Shown: positions 18,991 through 27,262, numbered from the stretch's first letter. The stretch is 36,745 nt of DNA from Holophagae bacterium (GCA_003105185.1 PQAJ01000142.1:23046-59790), one strand, 5' to 3'. Notes: a model not told the origin generated them from the sequence alone. A program made the numbers and translations.

Positions 18991-19887
18991 ATGACAATGC
19001 GAACCTGGTGTCTCGTGGCGGCGGTTGTCGTCGCCGTGGCCGTCGCGCTGGGAGCGTACGCATCGATGGGGGATCGCGGCGAGGAGCTGTTCCGGGAGGG
19101 CGTGCGGCTCGCCGGCGAGGGGGACTACGAGGGCGCTGTGGCGTTCTTCGAGCGCACCATGGCCTACACGCCCACGGTCAACGTGCTCTGGAACATCGCG
19201 TGCTGCCACGTCGTGCTCGGCAATCGGGACCTGGCGGTTTCCTGCCTCGATCGGTACATGGAGCACGACACGGCGTTCCAGGAGAGCGCCGAGATGCAGG
19301 CTGTCGTGGCAGCGATCGCCGCCGAGCCGCACAACATCCCGAACCTCGACCGGCGCGGCGAGCTGTGGAACGGGGTCGAGGCGGCGAGCCGGGCGGTGGA
19401 GGAGGGCCGGTCCACGCCGGCAACTGCCGAGCAGCGGCAGTACGGCGTGAGCGGTCGCGGCGCTCGGGCCAAGACCGGTGACGCCACCGTGGAGGGCATG
19501 CAATCTCTGATCCTGACTGCTGACCTCGCCGAACGGGCGAGAGAGGACGACCTCGAGGGGGCCTTGGCGTACGCGGAGAGAGCGCTCGCCTACGGCTCGC
19601 ATTCGAATCTGTACTGGAACCTCGCCAGCGCTCACCTCATGCTCGGCCACCGCGACATGACACTCGCATTCTTGGATCTCTACCAGCAGAGGAACCCACA
19701 GGTGCGCGAGAGCGCTGAGTTTCAGCAGGTCATGGCCGATCTCGCCGATGCACCGCCCACGGTCGGCAGCGGGCTCGCGGACCGCCTGTATGCGCGGCTC
19801 AACAGCGCGGTCGATCGGGCCCTCCCCCCGAGGCCGACTCCCTCGGCGAGGCCGCCGGTGCGCACCGATGTGGGGGGCGAGGAGTAG
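18991..19887 (+). CDS. Secreted TPR protein, second of two
   Basis: 298 residues from ATG 18991, with an alternative ATG two codons later; AGAGGTAAAGGGGGG lies upstream. Signal peptide about residues 1-25 (TWCLVAAVVVAVAVALGAYA). It shares long near-identical stretches with the previous gene, such as LWNIACCHVVLGNRDLAV and HDxAFQESAEMQA, plus the same second TPR region (YWNLASAHLMLGHRDMTLAF). The two proteins are therefore a tandem duplication that has since diverged. The 134-nt gap before it is the longest inside the block and could hold a weak internal promoter, though I see no convincing hexamers. It is the last gene of the block. Confidence 0.85.
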   Translation: MTMRTWCLVAAVVVAVAVALGAYASMGDRGEELFREGVRLAGEGDYEGAVAFFERTMAYTPTVNVLWNIACCHVVLGNRDLAVSCLDRYMEHDTAFQESAEMQAVVAAIAAEPHNIPNLDRRGELWNGVEAASRAVEEGRSTPATAEQRQYGVSGRGARAKTGDATVEGMQSLILTADLAERAREDDLEGALAYAERALAYGSHSNLYWNLASAHLMLGHRDMTLAFLDLYQQRNPQVRESAEFQQVMADLADAPPTVGSGLADRLYARLNSAVDRALPPRPTPSARPPVRTDVGGEE

Positions 19888-19916
19888 ACCGCCGGCACGC
19901 CGTGTCGGTCGTTCTC
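19887..19916 (+). terminator. Weak candidate terminator after the block
   Basis: An imperfect hairpin pairs GACCG (19887-19891) with CGGTC (19906-19910) and has an inner CAC/GTG pairing. It starts next to the stop codon and is followed by GTTCTC. There is no real T tract, so this is tentative. Confidence 0.25.
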
Positions 19917-20264
19917 CGTGGGCCGGCGGCCGCTGGTCTGGGGCTCTGTGGTGAGCCCGCGGAAAAGCCGATCCCGCAGTCCCTATGTCGTCTCCAGATC
20001 GGACATCAAGTCGAGCTGGACGCACGCCTCGAGCGCCGGACTCTCAGCTCCTCACGCAATCGACTCATCTGATCTCGCGACGCCCGAAGGATGGCCGGTC
20101 CGCGCACGGCGCTTGGAGCGGGAGTCGCCGAGCTTCTGGGTGGGGACCAGTCACGAGTCAGATTCGCACCGCGGTCGGGCCGCCGGAACCCCGTGCCGAC
20201 TGCCGGCCCCGGGAACGCTTCTCTCACAAGGGATGAGGTTTCGACAATTCATCGCTGGCGGTCG
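19917..20264. other. Gene-poor stretch without a recognised feature
   Basis: About 350 bases between the TPR gene and the peroxiredoxin remains. Open frames on both strands are Arg/Ser-rich, lack ribosome binding sites and resemble nothing I know. Base composition is less biased at codon third positions than in the genes. Decayed sequence is the likeliest content. Confidence 0.5.
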
Positions 20265-20554
20265 ACCGCGGCACTCAAACTGCGAGACGCGGCCCGGGAC
20301 TTCGGCGCCCAGATCACGCAAGCGCCATCGACGTCGACGAGAGCGCCGGCCGCAACTTCGACGAGATCCTGCGGGCCATCGACTCCCTCCAATTCACCAG
20401 CGACTACGAGGTGGTGACCCCGGTGAACTGGGCCAGGGGACGGGACGTGATGATCCTGCCGACGGTGTCGATCGAGCTGGCCATGAGGCGCTTCCCGCGG
20501 GGCTGGAGGGAGCAGAACGCGTACATCAGGTTGGTTTCCGACCCGCGACGGTAG
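20265..20554 (+). pseudogene. Remnant of a 1-Cys-type peroxiredoxin gene with internal deletion
   Basis: The frame ending at TAG 20552-20554 reads GRNFDEILRAIDSLQ, then TPVNWARGRDVMILP, SIELAMRRFPRGW and AYIRLVSDPRR. This is the typical C-terminal arm of 1-Cys peroxiredoxins (GRNFDEILRxIDSLQ ... TPVNWxxGxDVI ... YxRxV). Just upstream, in another frame (from about 20265), TAALKLRDAARDFGAQITQ resembles the family's N-terminal ALxLGDxAPDFxAxTTQ. The roughly 100 residues expected between them, including the catalytic Cys, are absent, and the two parts meet out of frame near 20326. The C-terminal part is convincing; the N-terminal match is weaker. The last 29 bases overlap the 3' end of the sulfatase-like gene on the other strand. 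Confidence 0.65.
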
Positions 20555-22367
20555 GTCGGTCGCCGTGGATCGCTGCCGCCTGGCCGGGATGGCCGCATTC
20601 CTCGAGCCGGCGCGCAATCTCGGGGAGCATGCCCGGTCGGCTCCGCGCCACGTGCTCCGCCTGTGCCAGCAGGATTCCGGCCTCCCGGTCGTCGCCCAGA
20701 TCGAGTAGCGCGCAGGCGAGGTCGACCGCGGCCAGCGGCGGCTCCGGGTCAAGCGGCAGGGCGCGGCGCAGGATCGAGGCCGCGCGTTCGAGGTCGCTGA
20801 GGCCGGCGTACGCCTTCCCGAGGCCGTGCAGCGCCTCGAACTGCGCCGGCTTGAGGTCGAGGCTGCGCTCGAACAGCGCGACTGCCTCCGCCCAATGGCC
20901 GAGGCCCACCGCCACCTTGCCCATCGTCAGCTGCGCCTCCCACGAGTCTGGCAGCGCCGCCAGGACCTGGCGCGACAGCGGTTCGGCGGCCGCGAAGTCG
21001 CCGGTCTCGATGAGCTGGAGGGCCCGGGTGTGGGCGCAATGAACTGTGATCAGGTCCTTGGGGTCTGCCGCCTCAGGGTCGAGGCCGTCGCTTGCTGCGA
21101 GTGGGCTCGAGGCGTAGCCGAGAGCCGCGAGCTTGCGGGCCGTGTCGGCGCCGACCGACGGCGCGGGGGTTCCGGCGGGGCGCGCTGGCCCGGCGGCGAT
21201 CCGCTCGGAGAGCAGCCGCTGCTGCTCGGCCACCGTTGCGGGATCTTGGCTTGCGAGATTGGCGATCTCCGCCGGATCTCGAGTCAGGTCGTAGAGCTCG
21301 CTGCGGGTGGTGCGGATGAACTTCCATTGTTCCCCGACCAGTCCGTGCAGCGGGTTGGCGCCGTACCGGGTCGGGGTCAGGCTCTCGCAGACGAGGGACC
21401 GCGGCGGTGCCTTTACCGTGGCACCGCGGACGAGCGGGCCGAGGTCGATGCCGTCGAGACCTTCCAGGGGCGGCAGCCCGAGCAGCGCTGACAATGTGGG
21501 GGCGACGTCGATCAGGCCGACCAGCCGCTCCACCCGGACGGCCTTCTGGCGCCCGGGGGGCCGGAGGATGAACGGCACCCGCAGGGCGCTCTGATAGATG
21601 AAGTAGGTGTGGCCGTCCTCGCCGTGCTCGCCGAGCATCTCGCCGTGATCGCCGACGACGGTGACGAGCGTCGATGCCTCCAGATCGAGCTCGCGCAGCA
21701 CCTCCAGCAGGCGGCCGACGCAGGCATCGGCCGCTGCCACCTCGCCAAGGTAGGGCGAGCCCGGGAAGCGTGCGGCAAACTCCGCCGGCGGCCGGTAGGG
21801 CTCGTGCGGCTCATAGAGGTGGACGAACAGGAAGAAGCGCTCGCGTCTGTGGGCGCGCAGCCAGCGGGCGGCCAGCGCGACGGTCTCCGCGCCCGGCCGC
21901 TCGGCGCCGAACGCGTTCCGGGGCCGGGTGGAGAAGTCGTCCTGGTATTCCGAGAAGCCCTGGTCGAGGCCCCACCGGCGGTCGAGCACGATTGAGCTCA
22001 CAAAGGCCCCGGTCGCGAGTCCGTGGCGCGCCGCTTGCTCGGCAAGAGTGTCGAGATCCGGATGCAGGAGGTGGCCGAGATTGTAGTGGACGCCGTGGTG
22101 GTTCGGGTTGAGTCCGGTCATCAGCGAGCAGTGCGCCGGTAGGGTGATCGGCACCGGAGAGATCGTGTTTTCGAAAACCACTCCGCCTGCGGCGAGCCGG
22201 TCCAGATTGGGTGTCGTCTCCGGCGAGCCGCCGTAGCAGCCCAGGGCGTCGACCCGGCAGGTGTCGATCGAGACCAGCACCACGTTGTCTGCCGGCCTGT
22301 CGGCGCGCGAGGAGCAGCCGCCGCCGGCCAGGGCGAGCGCCAGCAGCAGGGGCCCGATCGGCTTCAT
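20526..22367 (-). CDS. Sulfatase-like/alkaline-phosphatase-superfamily lipoprotein with TPR tail
   Basis: 613 residues. The N-terminus LLLALALAGGGC (Cys18) is a probable lipoprotein signal, although its -3 position is Gly. Residues about 28-400 form a sulfatase-type domain: NVVLVSIDTCRVDALGCYGG (metal-binding Asp), TTPNLDRLAAGG, GDHGEMLGEHG and GHTYFIYQSALRVPF. The nucleophile motif reads ITLPAHCSLMTG, so Thr75 stands where true sulfatases have the Cys or Ser that becomes formylglycine. Phosphatase, phosphodiesterase or transferase activity is therefore as likely as sulfatase. Residues about 430-600 are TPR-like helical repeats (LGHWAEAVALFERSLDLKP). It lies 7 nt after the paralog upstream. 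Its last nine codons and stop run into the peroxiredoxin remnant on the opposite strand. Confidence 0.88.
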   Translation of the reverse strand: MKPIGPLLLALALAGGGCSSRADRPADNVVLVSIDTCRVDALGCYGGSPETTPNLDRLAAGGVVFENTISPVPITLPAHCSLMTGLNPNHHGVHYNLGHLLHPDLDTLAEQAARHGLATGAFVSSIVLDRRWGLDQGFSEYQDDFSTRPRNAFGAERPGAETVALAARWLRAHRRERFFLFVHLYEPHEPYRPPAEFAARFPGSPYLGEVAAADACVGRLLEVLRELDLEASTLVTVVGDHGEMLGEHGEDGHTYFIYQSALRVPFILRPPGRQKAVRVERLVGLIDVAPTLSALLGLPPLEGLDGIDLGPLVRGATVKAPPRSLVCESLTPTRYGANPLHGLVGEQWKFIRTTRSELYDLTRDPAEIANLASQDPATVAEQQRLLSERIAAGPARPAGTPAPSVGADTARKLAALGYASSPLAASDGLDPEAADPKDLITVHCAHTRALQLIETGDFAAAEPLSRQVLAALPDSWEAQLTMGKVAVGLGHWAEAVALFERSLDLKPAQFEALHGLGKAYAGLSDLERAASILRRALPLDPEPPLAAVDLACALLDLGDDREAGILLAQAEHVARSRPGMLPEIARRLEECGHPGQAAAIHGDRPTVAGRKPT

Positions 22368-22374
22368 CTCGGGC

Positions 22375-24519
22375 TCACTCGCCGCCGAGGTCGGCCAGCT
22401 TGGCCTGCACCTGCCGCAGCAGCAGCGGGTTGTCGGTCTGGATCACCACCTCGCGCAGGCAGGCCCGCGCCTGGTCGAGCTCGCCGCGCCGTTCGTAGTG
22501 CGAGGCGAGTGCGAACTGGGCGGCGGCGAACAACGGGCCGTCGGACAGAGACGCGGCTCGGCGTAGCCGCTCGACTGCCTCGGCGTCGCGGCCATGCCGC
22601 AGCAGAAAGATCCCGTAGTTGTAGCTCACCTCTGGGTCGAAGGGATAGCGGTCCGCCGTCGCGCGGAATTGCCCTTCTGAGTCTTTATCCCCGGTTCGAT
22701 CGAGAAGCACGGCGAGGCCGACCATCGCTTCCCGGTAGGTGGGATCGACGGCGAGCGCCGCGTCGAGCAGGCGACGACCCTCGCCGTCATTCCCCTCCGC
22801 GACGGACACCTCTGCCAGGCGCGTCATGGCCTCGAGGTCGGCGCCATCCTCCGCGATCAGGCGCTCGAAGCACTGCCGCGCCTGGCCCAACTGACGCCGA
22901 CTGAGGAAGTAGCTTCCGGCCTGATACACAACGTCCTTGTCGGGAAAGTCTCTGATCAGCTCGGTGAACGCCCGGTCGGCGGTGTCGAGACGGTTGAGCC
23001 TGGCGGCGAAGGTGGCTGCCATCTTGCGGGCCTCCTTCTGGTTGGGATCGGCCGCAGCAATCGACTGTGCGACCTCGAGCGCTTCAGCAATCTGCTGCCG
23101 CTGCATCAGGCCGCTGATCTCGTTGTACCGGTTGAAGACGTCGAATCGTGTGCGTGGGTGGGCGAGTGCCGACCGGTCCACCAGGTCCTCGGCACTGATG
23201 CCGAGGCCCCCTGCCGCATAGCCGAGTGCGCGCAGCTGGGCAAGCTGCTCCCGGCCCAGTTCCTGCTGGCTGGCCTCGGGCCGGCCGCGCCGCAGCTCGG
23301 CCTCGAGCCGTCCCAGACGCTCCGCCTCTCCCGCCAGCTCCGCCGGCGAGCCGATTGGGTTGGCCTCGGCCATGTCAGTGCCGAGATCGAAGAGCTCGTC
23401 GTATGGGCCGTGAATGAACTTGCGATCACCCATGACGAAGCCCGACAGGGGGCTCCACCGGTAGTGGTGGTAAGGATAGAAGGTCTCGAAGTAGAGGGGG
23501 CGGCGTTGAAGGTGGTCGACCGCCGTTTCCGGCCCGGTGGACTCGAGCAGCGGAAGCAGTGATCGCCCCTGCATGTGTGACCCGAGCATTCCCGGATCGA
23601 GGCCGACGGCGTCGAGGATGGTGGGCGTCACATCGGCATTGGACACGGAGGTGACAACCCTCGGTCGCTGCTGCTCGAGCCAGGGGAACTGGACGATGAG
23701 CGGGACGCGCAGCGTGGCGTTGTAGAGGAGCAGGGCATGCGTGGGCTCGCCGTGCTCCATCAGCCCTTCGCCGTGGTCGGCCACCACCACCAGGCCGGTG
23801 CTCTGGGCGAGCCCATGCCGATCGAGGGCGCGCAGCACGCCTCCGATGCAGTCATCCATGTAGGCGATCTCGCCATCGTAGGGTTGGTCGACATAGAGCT
23901 CGGCATAGCCGGCTCCCGGGCGATACGGCCAGTGGGGATCATAGTAGTGAAGCCAGGCGAAGAACGGGCCGCCGTCGGAACGGGCCTCGAGCCAGAGCCT
24001 GAACTCCTCGGAGACGCGTTCTCCCCGTCGGCTCGGGACCCCCACGGTCTGGAGATTCGTGACCACCAGGCTGCTCGCGGGGGCTTCCAGGGTGTCGCTG
24101 AAGGAGTCGAAGCCGCGGCTGAACCCGGCTCCGGACCGGAGTGGAAACGCGGCAACGAATCCCGCCGTGCGAAAGCCATGCTCCTTCAGGATCGCCGGAA
24201 GCCACGGCAGGTCGCGGGGCACCGCGAAGGCGTCGTTGTCGCGAACCTGACTGAAGGGGGGGAAGGTGCCGGAGAGGATCGAGGCATGGGACGGTGCGGT
24301 GATCGGCGCGACCGCGAAGGCACGCTCGAACACGGTGCCGCCGCCGGCGATGCGATCGAGGTTGGGGGTCTGGACGGTTTCCGAGCCGTAGCAGCCGAGC
24401 CGGTCAGCACGGGTCGTATCGAGCGTGATGAGCACCAGGTTGCGGCCGCGGTTCGCCTGCTCCCGACCGCACGCGAGAACCATGAAGAGCGTGGCGAGGA
24501 CGATGCTAGCCTTGTGCAT
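22375..24519 (-). CDS. Sulfatase-like/alkaline-phosphatase-superfamily lipoprotein with TPR tail
   Basis: 714 residues from ATG 24519, chosen because it opens a lipoprotein signal (HKASIVLATLFMVLAC, Cys17); the frame remains open to 24594. The catalytic domain shows NLVLITLDTTRADRLGCYG, QTPNLDRIAGGG, VADHGEGLMEHGE and THALLLYNATLRVPL. The nucleophile motif is ITAPSHASILSG, with Thr74 in the nucleophile place. From about residue 470 to the end it carries several TPR units, for example DRYPFDPEVSYNYGIFLLRH. It is a paralog of the following gene and overlaps the preceding PPIase gene by 14 nt, which implies co-translation. The substrate is unknown; an exported, membrane-anchored hydrolase with a protein-docking tail is the best description. 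Confidence 0.88.
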   Translation of the reverse strand: MHKASIVLATLFMVLACGREQANRGRNLVLITLDTTRADRLGCYGSETVQTPNLDRIAGGGTVFERAFAVAPITAPSHASILSGTFPPFSQVRDNDAFAVPRDLPWLPAILKEHGFRTAGFVAAFPLRSGAGFSRGFDSFSDTLEAPASSLVVTNLQTVGVPSRRGERVSEEFRLWLEARSDGGPFFAWLHYYDPHWPYRPGAGYAELYVDQPYDGEIAYMDDCIGGVLRALDRHGLAQSTGLVVVADHGEGLMEHGEPTHALLLYNATLRVPLIVQFPWLEQQRPRVVTSVSNADVTPTILDAVGLDPGMLGSHMQGRSLLPLLESTGPETAVDHLQRRPLYFETFYPYHHYRWSPLSGFVMGDRKFIHGPYDELFDLGTDMAEANPIGSPAELAGEAERLGRLEAELRRGRPEASQQELGREQLAQLRALGYAAGGLGISAEDLVDRSALAHPRTRFDVFNRYNEISGLMQRQQIAEALEVAQSIAAADPNQKEARKMAATFAARLNRLDTADRAFTELIRDFPDKDVVYQAGSYFLSRRQLGQARQCFERLIAEDGADLEAMTRLAEVSVAEGNDGEGRRLLDAALAVDPTYREAMVGLAVLLDRTGDKDSEGQFRATADRYPFDPEVSYNYGIFLLRHGRDAEAVERLRRAASLSDGPLFAAAQFALASHYERRGELDQARACLREVVIQTDNPLLLRQVQAKLADLGGE

Positions 24520-26200
24520 CTGCGGTCTTGAACACAGCGACGGAGAGGACCACGAAGTGCCGTTCCTCAAGCAGGTGCTTCTTGATCTCGGCAAGGATTT
24601 CGCCCCGTCTCAGGTCGACGTAGCGGGCTCGGATGAGGTCGTGGTCGGCAGGCAGGGTCAGCGGCCGGCGGGCTTCCACAGCGTGGACCAGGACGGCGAA
24701 CAGCCACCCCTCGTCCCTGAACACGGGGGTGCACCCGGTCCCCGACATCGCCAGGAGGCGGCGCTGGAACTCCGGGCCGACACGGCCGGCGTCGACCGGC
24801 GTGACCCATCCCATGTCGACGTAGACGGCGCCGGCCTCGGCACACCGCCGCGTGAGCTCGGCCTGGTCCGTCCCCGGCGCGGCCGCCAGCTCGGCCAGCT
24901 TCTCGAGCTCCTGCTGGAGCGCGAACGGTGTGCCGCCGCCCAGGGGCATCTGGACGTAGCTCACCTGGAACCGCTGCGGCAACGCGAAGCGGGCCTGGTT
25001 GTCCTGGTAGAATCCGAGCACCTCCTCGTCGCCCACTGACTCCGCCCACGCATCGAGTCGTCGCTGCTGTGCCAACCGGGCCCTCCGGCGCAGCTCGCGG
25101 AGCTCCCAGCGATCGATGAACGCCTGCTCGCGGTCGAGGCCTCGCTCCACCGCGTCCAGGTAGAGCAGATTGCTGGTGACGAGGTCATCGACCAACTGCC
25201 GGCTGAGGTTCTGCTCGGCTCCGACCACAGGCCCCCGGCTCATAGTGCGCGCGGCAAGGTAGGTGTCGAGCTGCCGCCTCGTCATCTCGCGGTCGCCGAC
25301 CTGCAGCGCCACGTCGTCGGGCTGCAGCGTCGGGTCGCCGCTGCGGTCCACCACGCCGTGGTGCGAGCGCAGGGTTGCGAGCAGCTGCTCCCGCTCGACC
25401 TGGTTGCGGCGATCCATGATCGCGTTGGCGATCTGCTGCTTGACAGCCTCGTAAGCAGTCACCTCAGGTGGTCGCTTCTCGAGCACCTCGACCACGTGAA
25501 CTCCGGTGGAGGAGCGCACCACGCCCGTTCGTCCCGGCGCCAGCCGGTAGATCGCGTCCTCGAAGGCGGGATCCATGCGGCCGCGGTAGACCGGGCCCAC
25601 CACGCCACCCTGACCGGCGCTGCCAGACTCGGAGTACGCGGCAACGAGCTCGGAGAAGGGGGTACCGTCGGCGAGCTGATCGAGAATCGTGCGGACGGTT
25701 CCTTCGAGCTCCTGGTGTGGATGACGGTCGGAGCGCAGGAAGATGTGTTGGAACTTGACTGCCTCCGGAACCGTGAAGCGGTCCGTGAGGTGCTCTTGGT
25801 AGAAGGCGAGCGCCTCCTCGTCGCTCACTTCGTGACTGCGCTTGCCGGTGCGCTCGATGTAGTAGCTGACCAGAAGGCTGCCGCGGGGATCGAGGTAGAG
25901 GGCGGCCGGCGCCGCCGGCAGTTCCCCGGCCTCCGCCGCCAGAATCTTGAGGAACGCGAGCTCGCCCAGCAGGTCCGTCAGCCCTTCCTCGGTGTCGAGC
26001 GCGGCGTCGGTGCGCAACCGGCGGCGATTGAGCGAGCCGAGATAGCGCTGGGCCTCCGCCGCGGTGACCCAACCGCCGTCGTAGACAGCAACCGCGTCAG
26101 GAGGAACGCCTCGACCGCAGCTCGCGGCAAGCAGGAGGGCCAGGCTCACCAGCCGCGAGACGCGGCGGTGGGGTCGGTTTGGCGAGGCGGGCACGTTCAT
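24506..26200 (-). CDS. Parvulin-type peptidyl-prolyl isomerase lipoprotein (SurA/PrsA-like)
   Basis: 564 residues from ATG 26200; the signal VSRLVSLALLLAASC gives a lipid-anchored Cys28. A SurA-N-like helical part (about 35-145) is followed by a parvulin domain (about 147-240): FQHIFLRSD, DGTPFSELVAAYSES, GQGGVVGPVYRGRMDPAFED and STGVHVVEVLEKR. A second, degenerate PPIC-like domain (about 440-540) has SYVQMPLGGGTPF and DMGWVTPVDAGRVGPEF. Such proteins fold or chaperone exported proteins in the periplasm. It heads the operon with the two sulfatase-like lipoproteins, so it may help their folding. A promoter-like pair lies just upstream; the ribosome binding site (GGAGA) is unusually close to the ATG. 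Confidence 0.85.
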   Translation of the reverse strand: MNVPASPNRPHRRVSRLVSLALLLAASCGRGVPPDAVAVYDGGWVTAAEAQRYLGSLNRRRLRTDAALDTEEGLTDLLGELAFLKILAAEAGELPAAPAALYLDPRGSLLVSYYIERTGKRSHEVSDEEALAFYQEHLTDRFTVPEAVKFQHIFLRSDRHPHQELEGTVRTILDQLADGTPFSELVAAYSESGSAGQGGVVGPVYRGRMDPAFEDAIYRLAPGRTGVVRSSTGVHVVEVLEKRPPEVTAYEAVKQQIANAIMDRRNQVEREQLLATLRSHHGVVDRSGDPTLQPDDVALQVGDREMTRRQLDTYLAARTMSRGPVVGAEQNLSRQLVDDLVTSNLLYLDAVERGLDREQAFIDRWELRELRRRARLAQQRRLDAWAESVGDEEVLGFYQDNQARFALPQRFQVSYVQMPLGGGTPFALQQELEKLAELAAAPGTDQAELTRRCAEAGAVYVDMGWVTPVDAGRVGPEFQRRLLAMSGTGCTPVFRDEGWLFAVLVHAVEARRPLTLPADHDLIRARYVDLRRGEILAEIKKHLLEERHFVVLSVAVFKTADAQG

Positions 26201-26220
26201 TCTCCGTGGTTCACCCGACG

Positions 26221-26249
26221 ATGGTAGGCAATGAGCCCCCCACCGGCAA
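26221..26249 (-). promoter_or_regulatory. Putative promoter of the PPIase-sulfatase-like operon
   Basis: On the minus strand, TTGCCG (26249-26244), a 17-nt spacer and TACCAT (26226-26221). The expected start would leave a leader of only about 13 nt before the ATG at 26200. Confidence 0.45.
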
Positions 26250-26303
26250 TCCCCAAGGCATCGGACAGCCGGCGCGGACCTGCCGTGGCGACCAAGAAAC
26301 AAG

Positions 26304-26333
26304 GCGGCCCAGGTTCCGTGGACCCTGGGCCGC
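26304..26333 (-). terminator. Rho-independent terminator for the gene at 26390-27088
   Basis: A perfect 10-bp stem (GCGGCCCAGG at 26304-26313 with CCTGGGCCGC at 26324-26333) and a 10-nt loop. Reading the minus strand it is followed by CTTGTTTCTT, a moderately T-rich tail. It lies 57 nt after the stop codon. Confidence 0.75.
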
Positions 26334-26389
26334 TGACGAGATTGCGTGCTGGAGCTAGTTTCGAAAGGCTCTAGGCTCCGGTGAGGAGG

Positions 26390-27088
26390 TCATTCGATGT
26401 CGAACCTCATCAGCTCGACCGGGACGTTGGTGTTGACCTGGGCGCGGACCGATGCCGCGGAAACGGTGCTGTAGCCGGCGCCCCAGTCGGTCGGGATCCA
26501 CGGGCCGGCCCCGCCGGCGGTCGCGCCCGACCCAGCAGTCAAGAAAACGAGAGGCTCGGTCGGCGGCGGGGTCCAGTTGATCGCGGTGCACTGGTAGCCG
26601 GCGTCGTTGTACACGGGGCTACCGGCATTGCTGTTCCACAAGCCGGCGATGAAGTTGCCGGTATTGATGCGCGGCGGAGAGCTCAGCGAAACGTTGGTCC
26701 ACGTCTTGACCTGGGCATTGATGTTGAGCTGGCGGGCGAGTAGGCCGCCGGCCGGATCGAACACAGCCACGCCGTTGAGCACGCCCGCCGCGCCGGTGGC
26801 CGTGTTGTTGTCGAGCGCGAACGCCCACACCTCGAGGGCGACCACGTCGAGCGGGTACCAGCCGGCGGTGGGCTTGAAGACGTTTGACATGTAGGCGGGA
26901 TCTCCGCTCCAGGTGTAGTAGAAGGCCCCGGACGTGTTCCAGTAGTCGATCCACTGCAACGCCTCGCCACCGGCCGGTGCTCCGGCTGCGTTCGGTGCGC
27001 CGGTCTGACGAACCCTCGTCGGCGCAGCCGCGACGGCGAGGCCAGCGATCAGACAGCACACCACAACCACAAACAGGGCTTTCTTCAT
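26390..27088 (-). CDS. Secreted protein of unknown function
   Basis: 232 residues from ATG 27088, preceded by AGGAGGG at good spacing. A classic signal peptide (KKALFVVVVCCLIAGLAVAAA) is followed by a mature part rich in Trp, Asn, Thr and aromatic residues and poor in Lys. Examples are WIDYWNTSGAFYYTWSGDP, FALDNNTATGAAG and GLWNSNAGSPVYNDAGYQC. This composition suggests a beta-sandwich surface or secreted domain. I do not recognise the family. It has its own promoter and terminator, so it is a single-gene unit, and it is divergent from the small membrane protein at 27263. Confidence 0.8.
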   Translation of the reverse strand: MKKALFVVVVCCLIAGLAVAAAPTRVRQTGAPNAAGAPAGGEALQWIDYWNTSGAFYYTWSGDPAYMSNVFKPTAGWYPLDVVALEVWAFALDNNTATGAAGVLNGVAVFDPAGGLLARQLNINAQVKTWTNVSLSSPPRINTGNFIAGLWNSNAGSPVYNDAGYQCTAINWTPPPTEPLVFLTAGSGATAGGAGPWIPTDWGAGYSTVSAASVRAQVNTNVPVELMRFDIE

Positions 27089-27117
27089 CGCAGAGACCCT
27101 CCTCATCCTCGGGGTTG

Positions 27118-27146
27118 AGGCTAGCAGGGCGTTGTCTCAACGTCAA
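27118..27146 (-). promoter_or_regulatory. Putative sigma70-type promoter for the secreted protein at 26390-27088
   Basis: On the minus strand, TTGACG (27146-27141), a 17-nt spacer and TAGCCT (27123-27118), 29 nt before the ATG. The match to consensus is good and the spacing ideal. Confidence 0.55.
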
Positions 27147-27221
27147 GCTGCGCCGGTCGCGCGCGCCACACCGCCCGCCGGCCGAGTGGCAGCGGTCACG
27201 ATCAGCCTCGGTTTCTCGCGG

Positions 27222-27230
27222 TGCTAGACT
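27222..27230 (+). promoter_or_regulatory. Putative extended -10 element
   Basis: TGCTAGACT fits an extended -10 (TGn followed by TAnnnT) 32 nt upstream of the ATG at 27263. No -35 element was found. Confidence 0.3.
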
Positions 27231-27262
27231 GTCTGGCAAGCGCTTCGAGAAGGAGGAGTCCG

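Noticed and set aside
2887-19887. Prophage tail, contractile injection system or secretion-system locus.
   Set aside because: No sheath, tube, baseplate, ATPase, secretin, terminase or lysis gene is visible, and nearly all products carry their own signal peptides.
20091-20264. A coding gene in the open frames between the TPR gene and the peroxiredoxin remnant.
   Set aside because: The translations are low in hydrophobic order and rich in Arg/Ser, lack ribosome binding sites and show no third-position GC preference.
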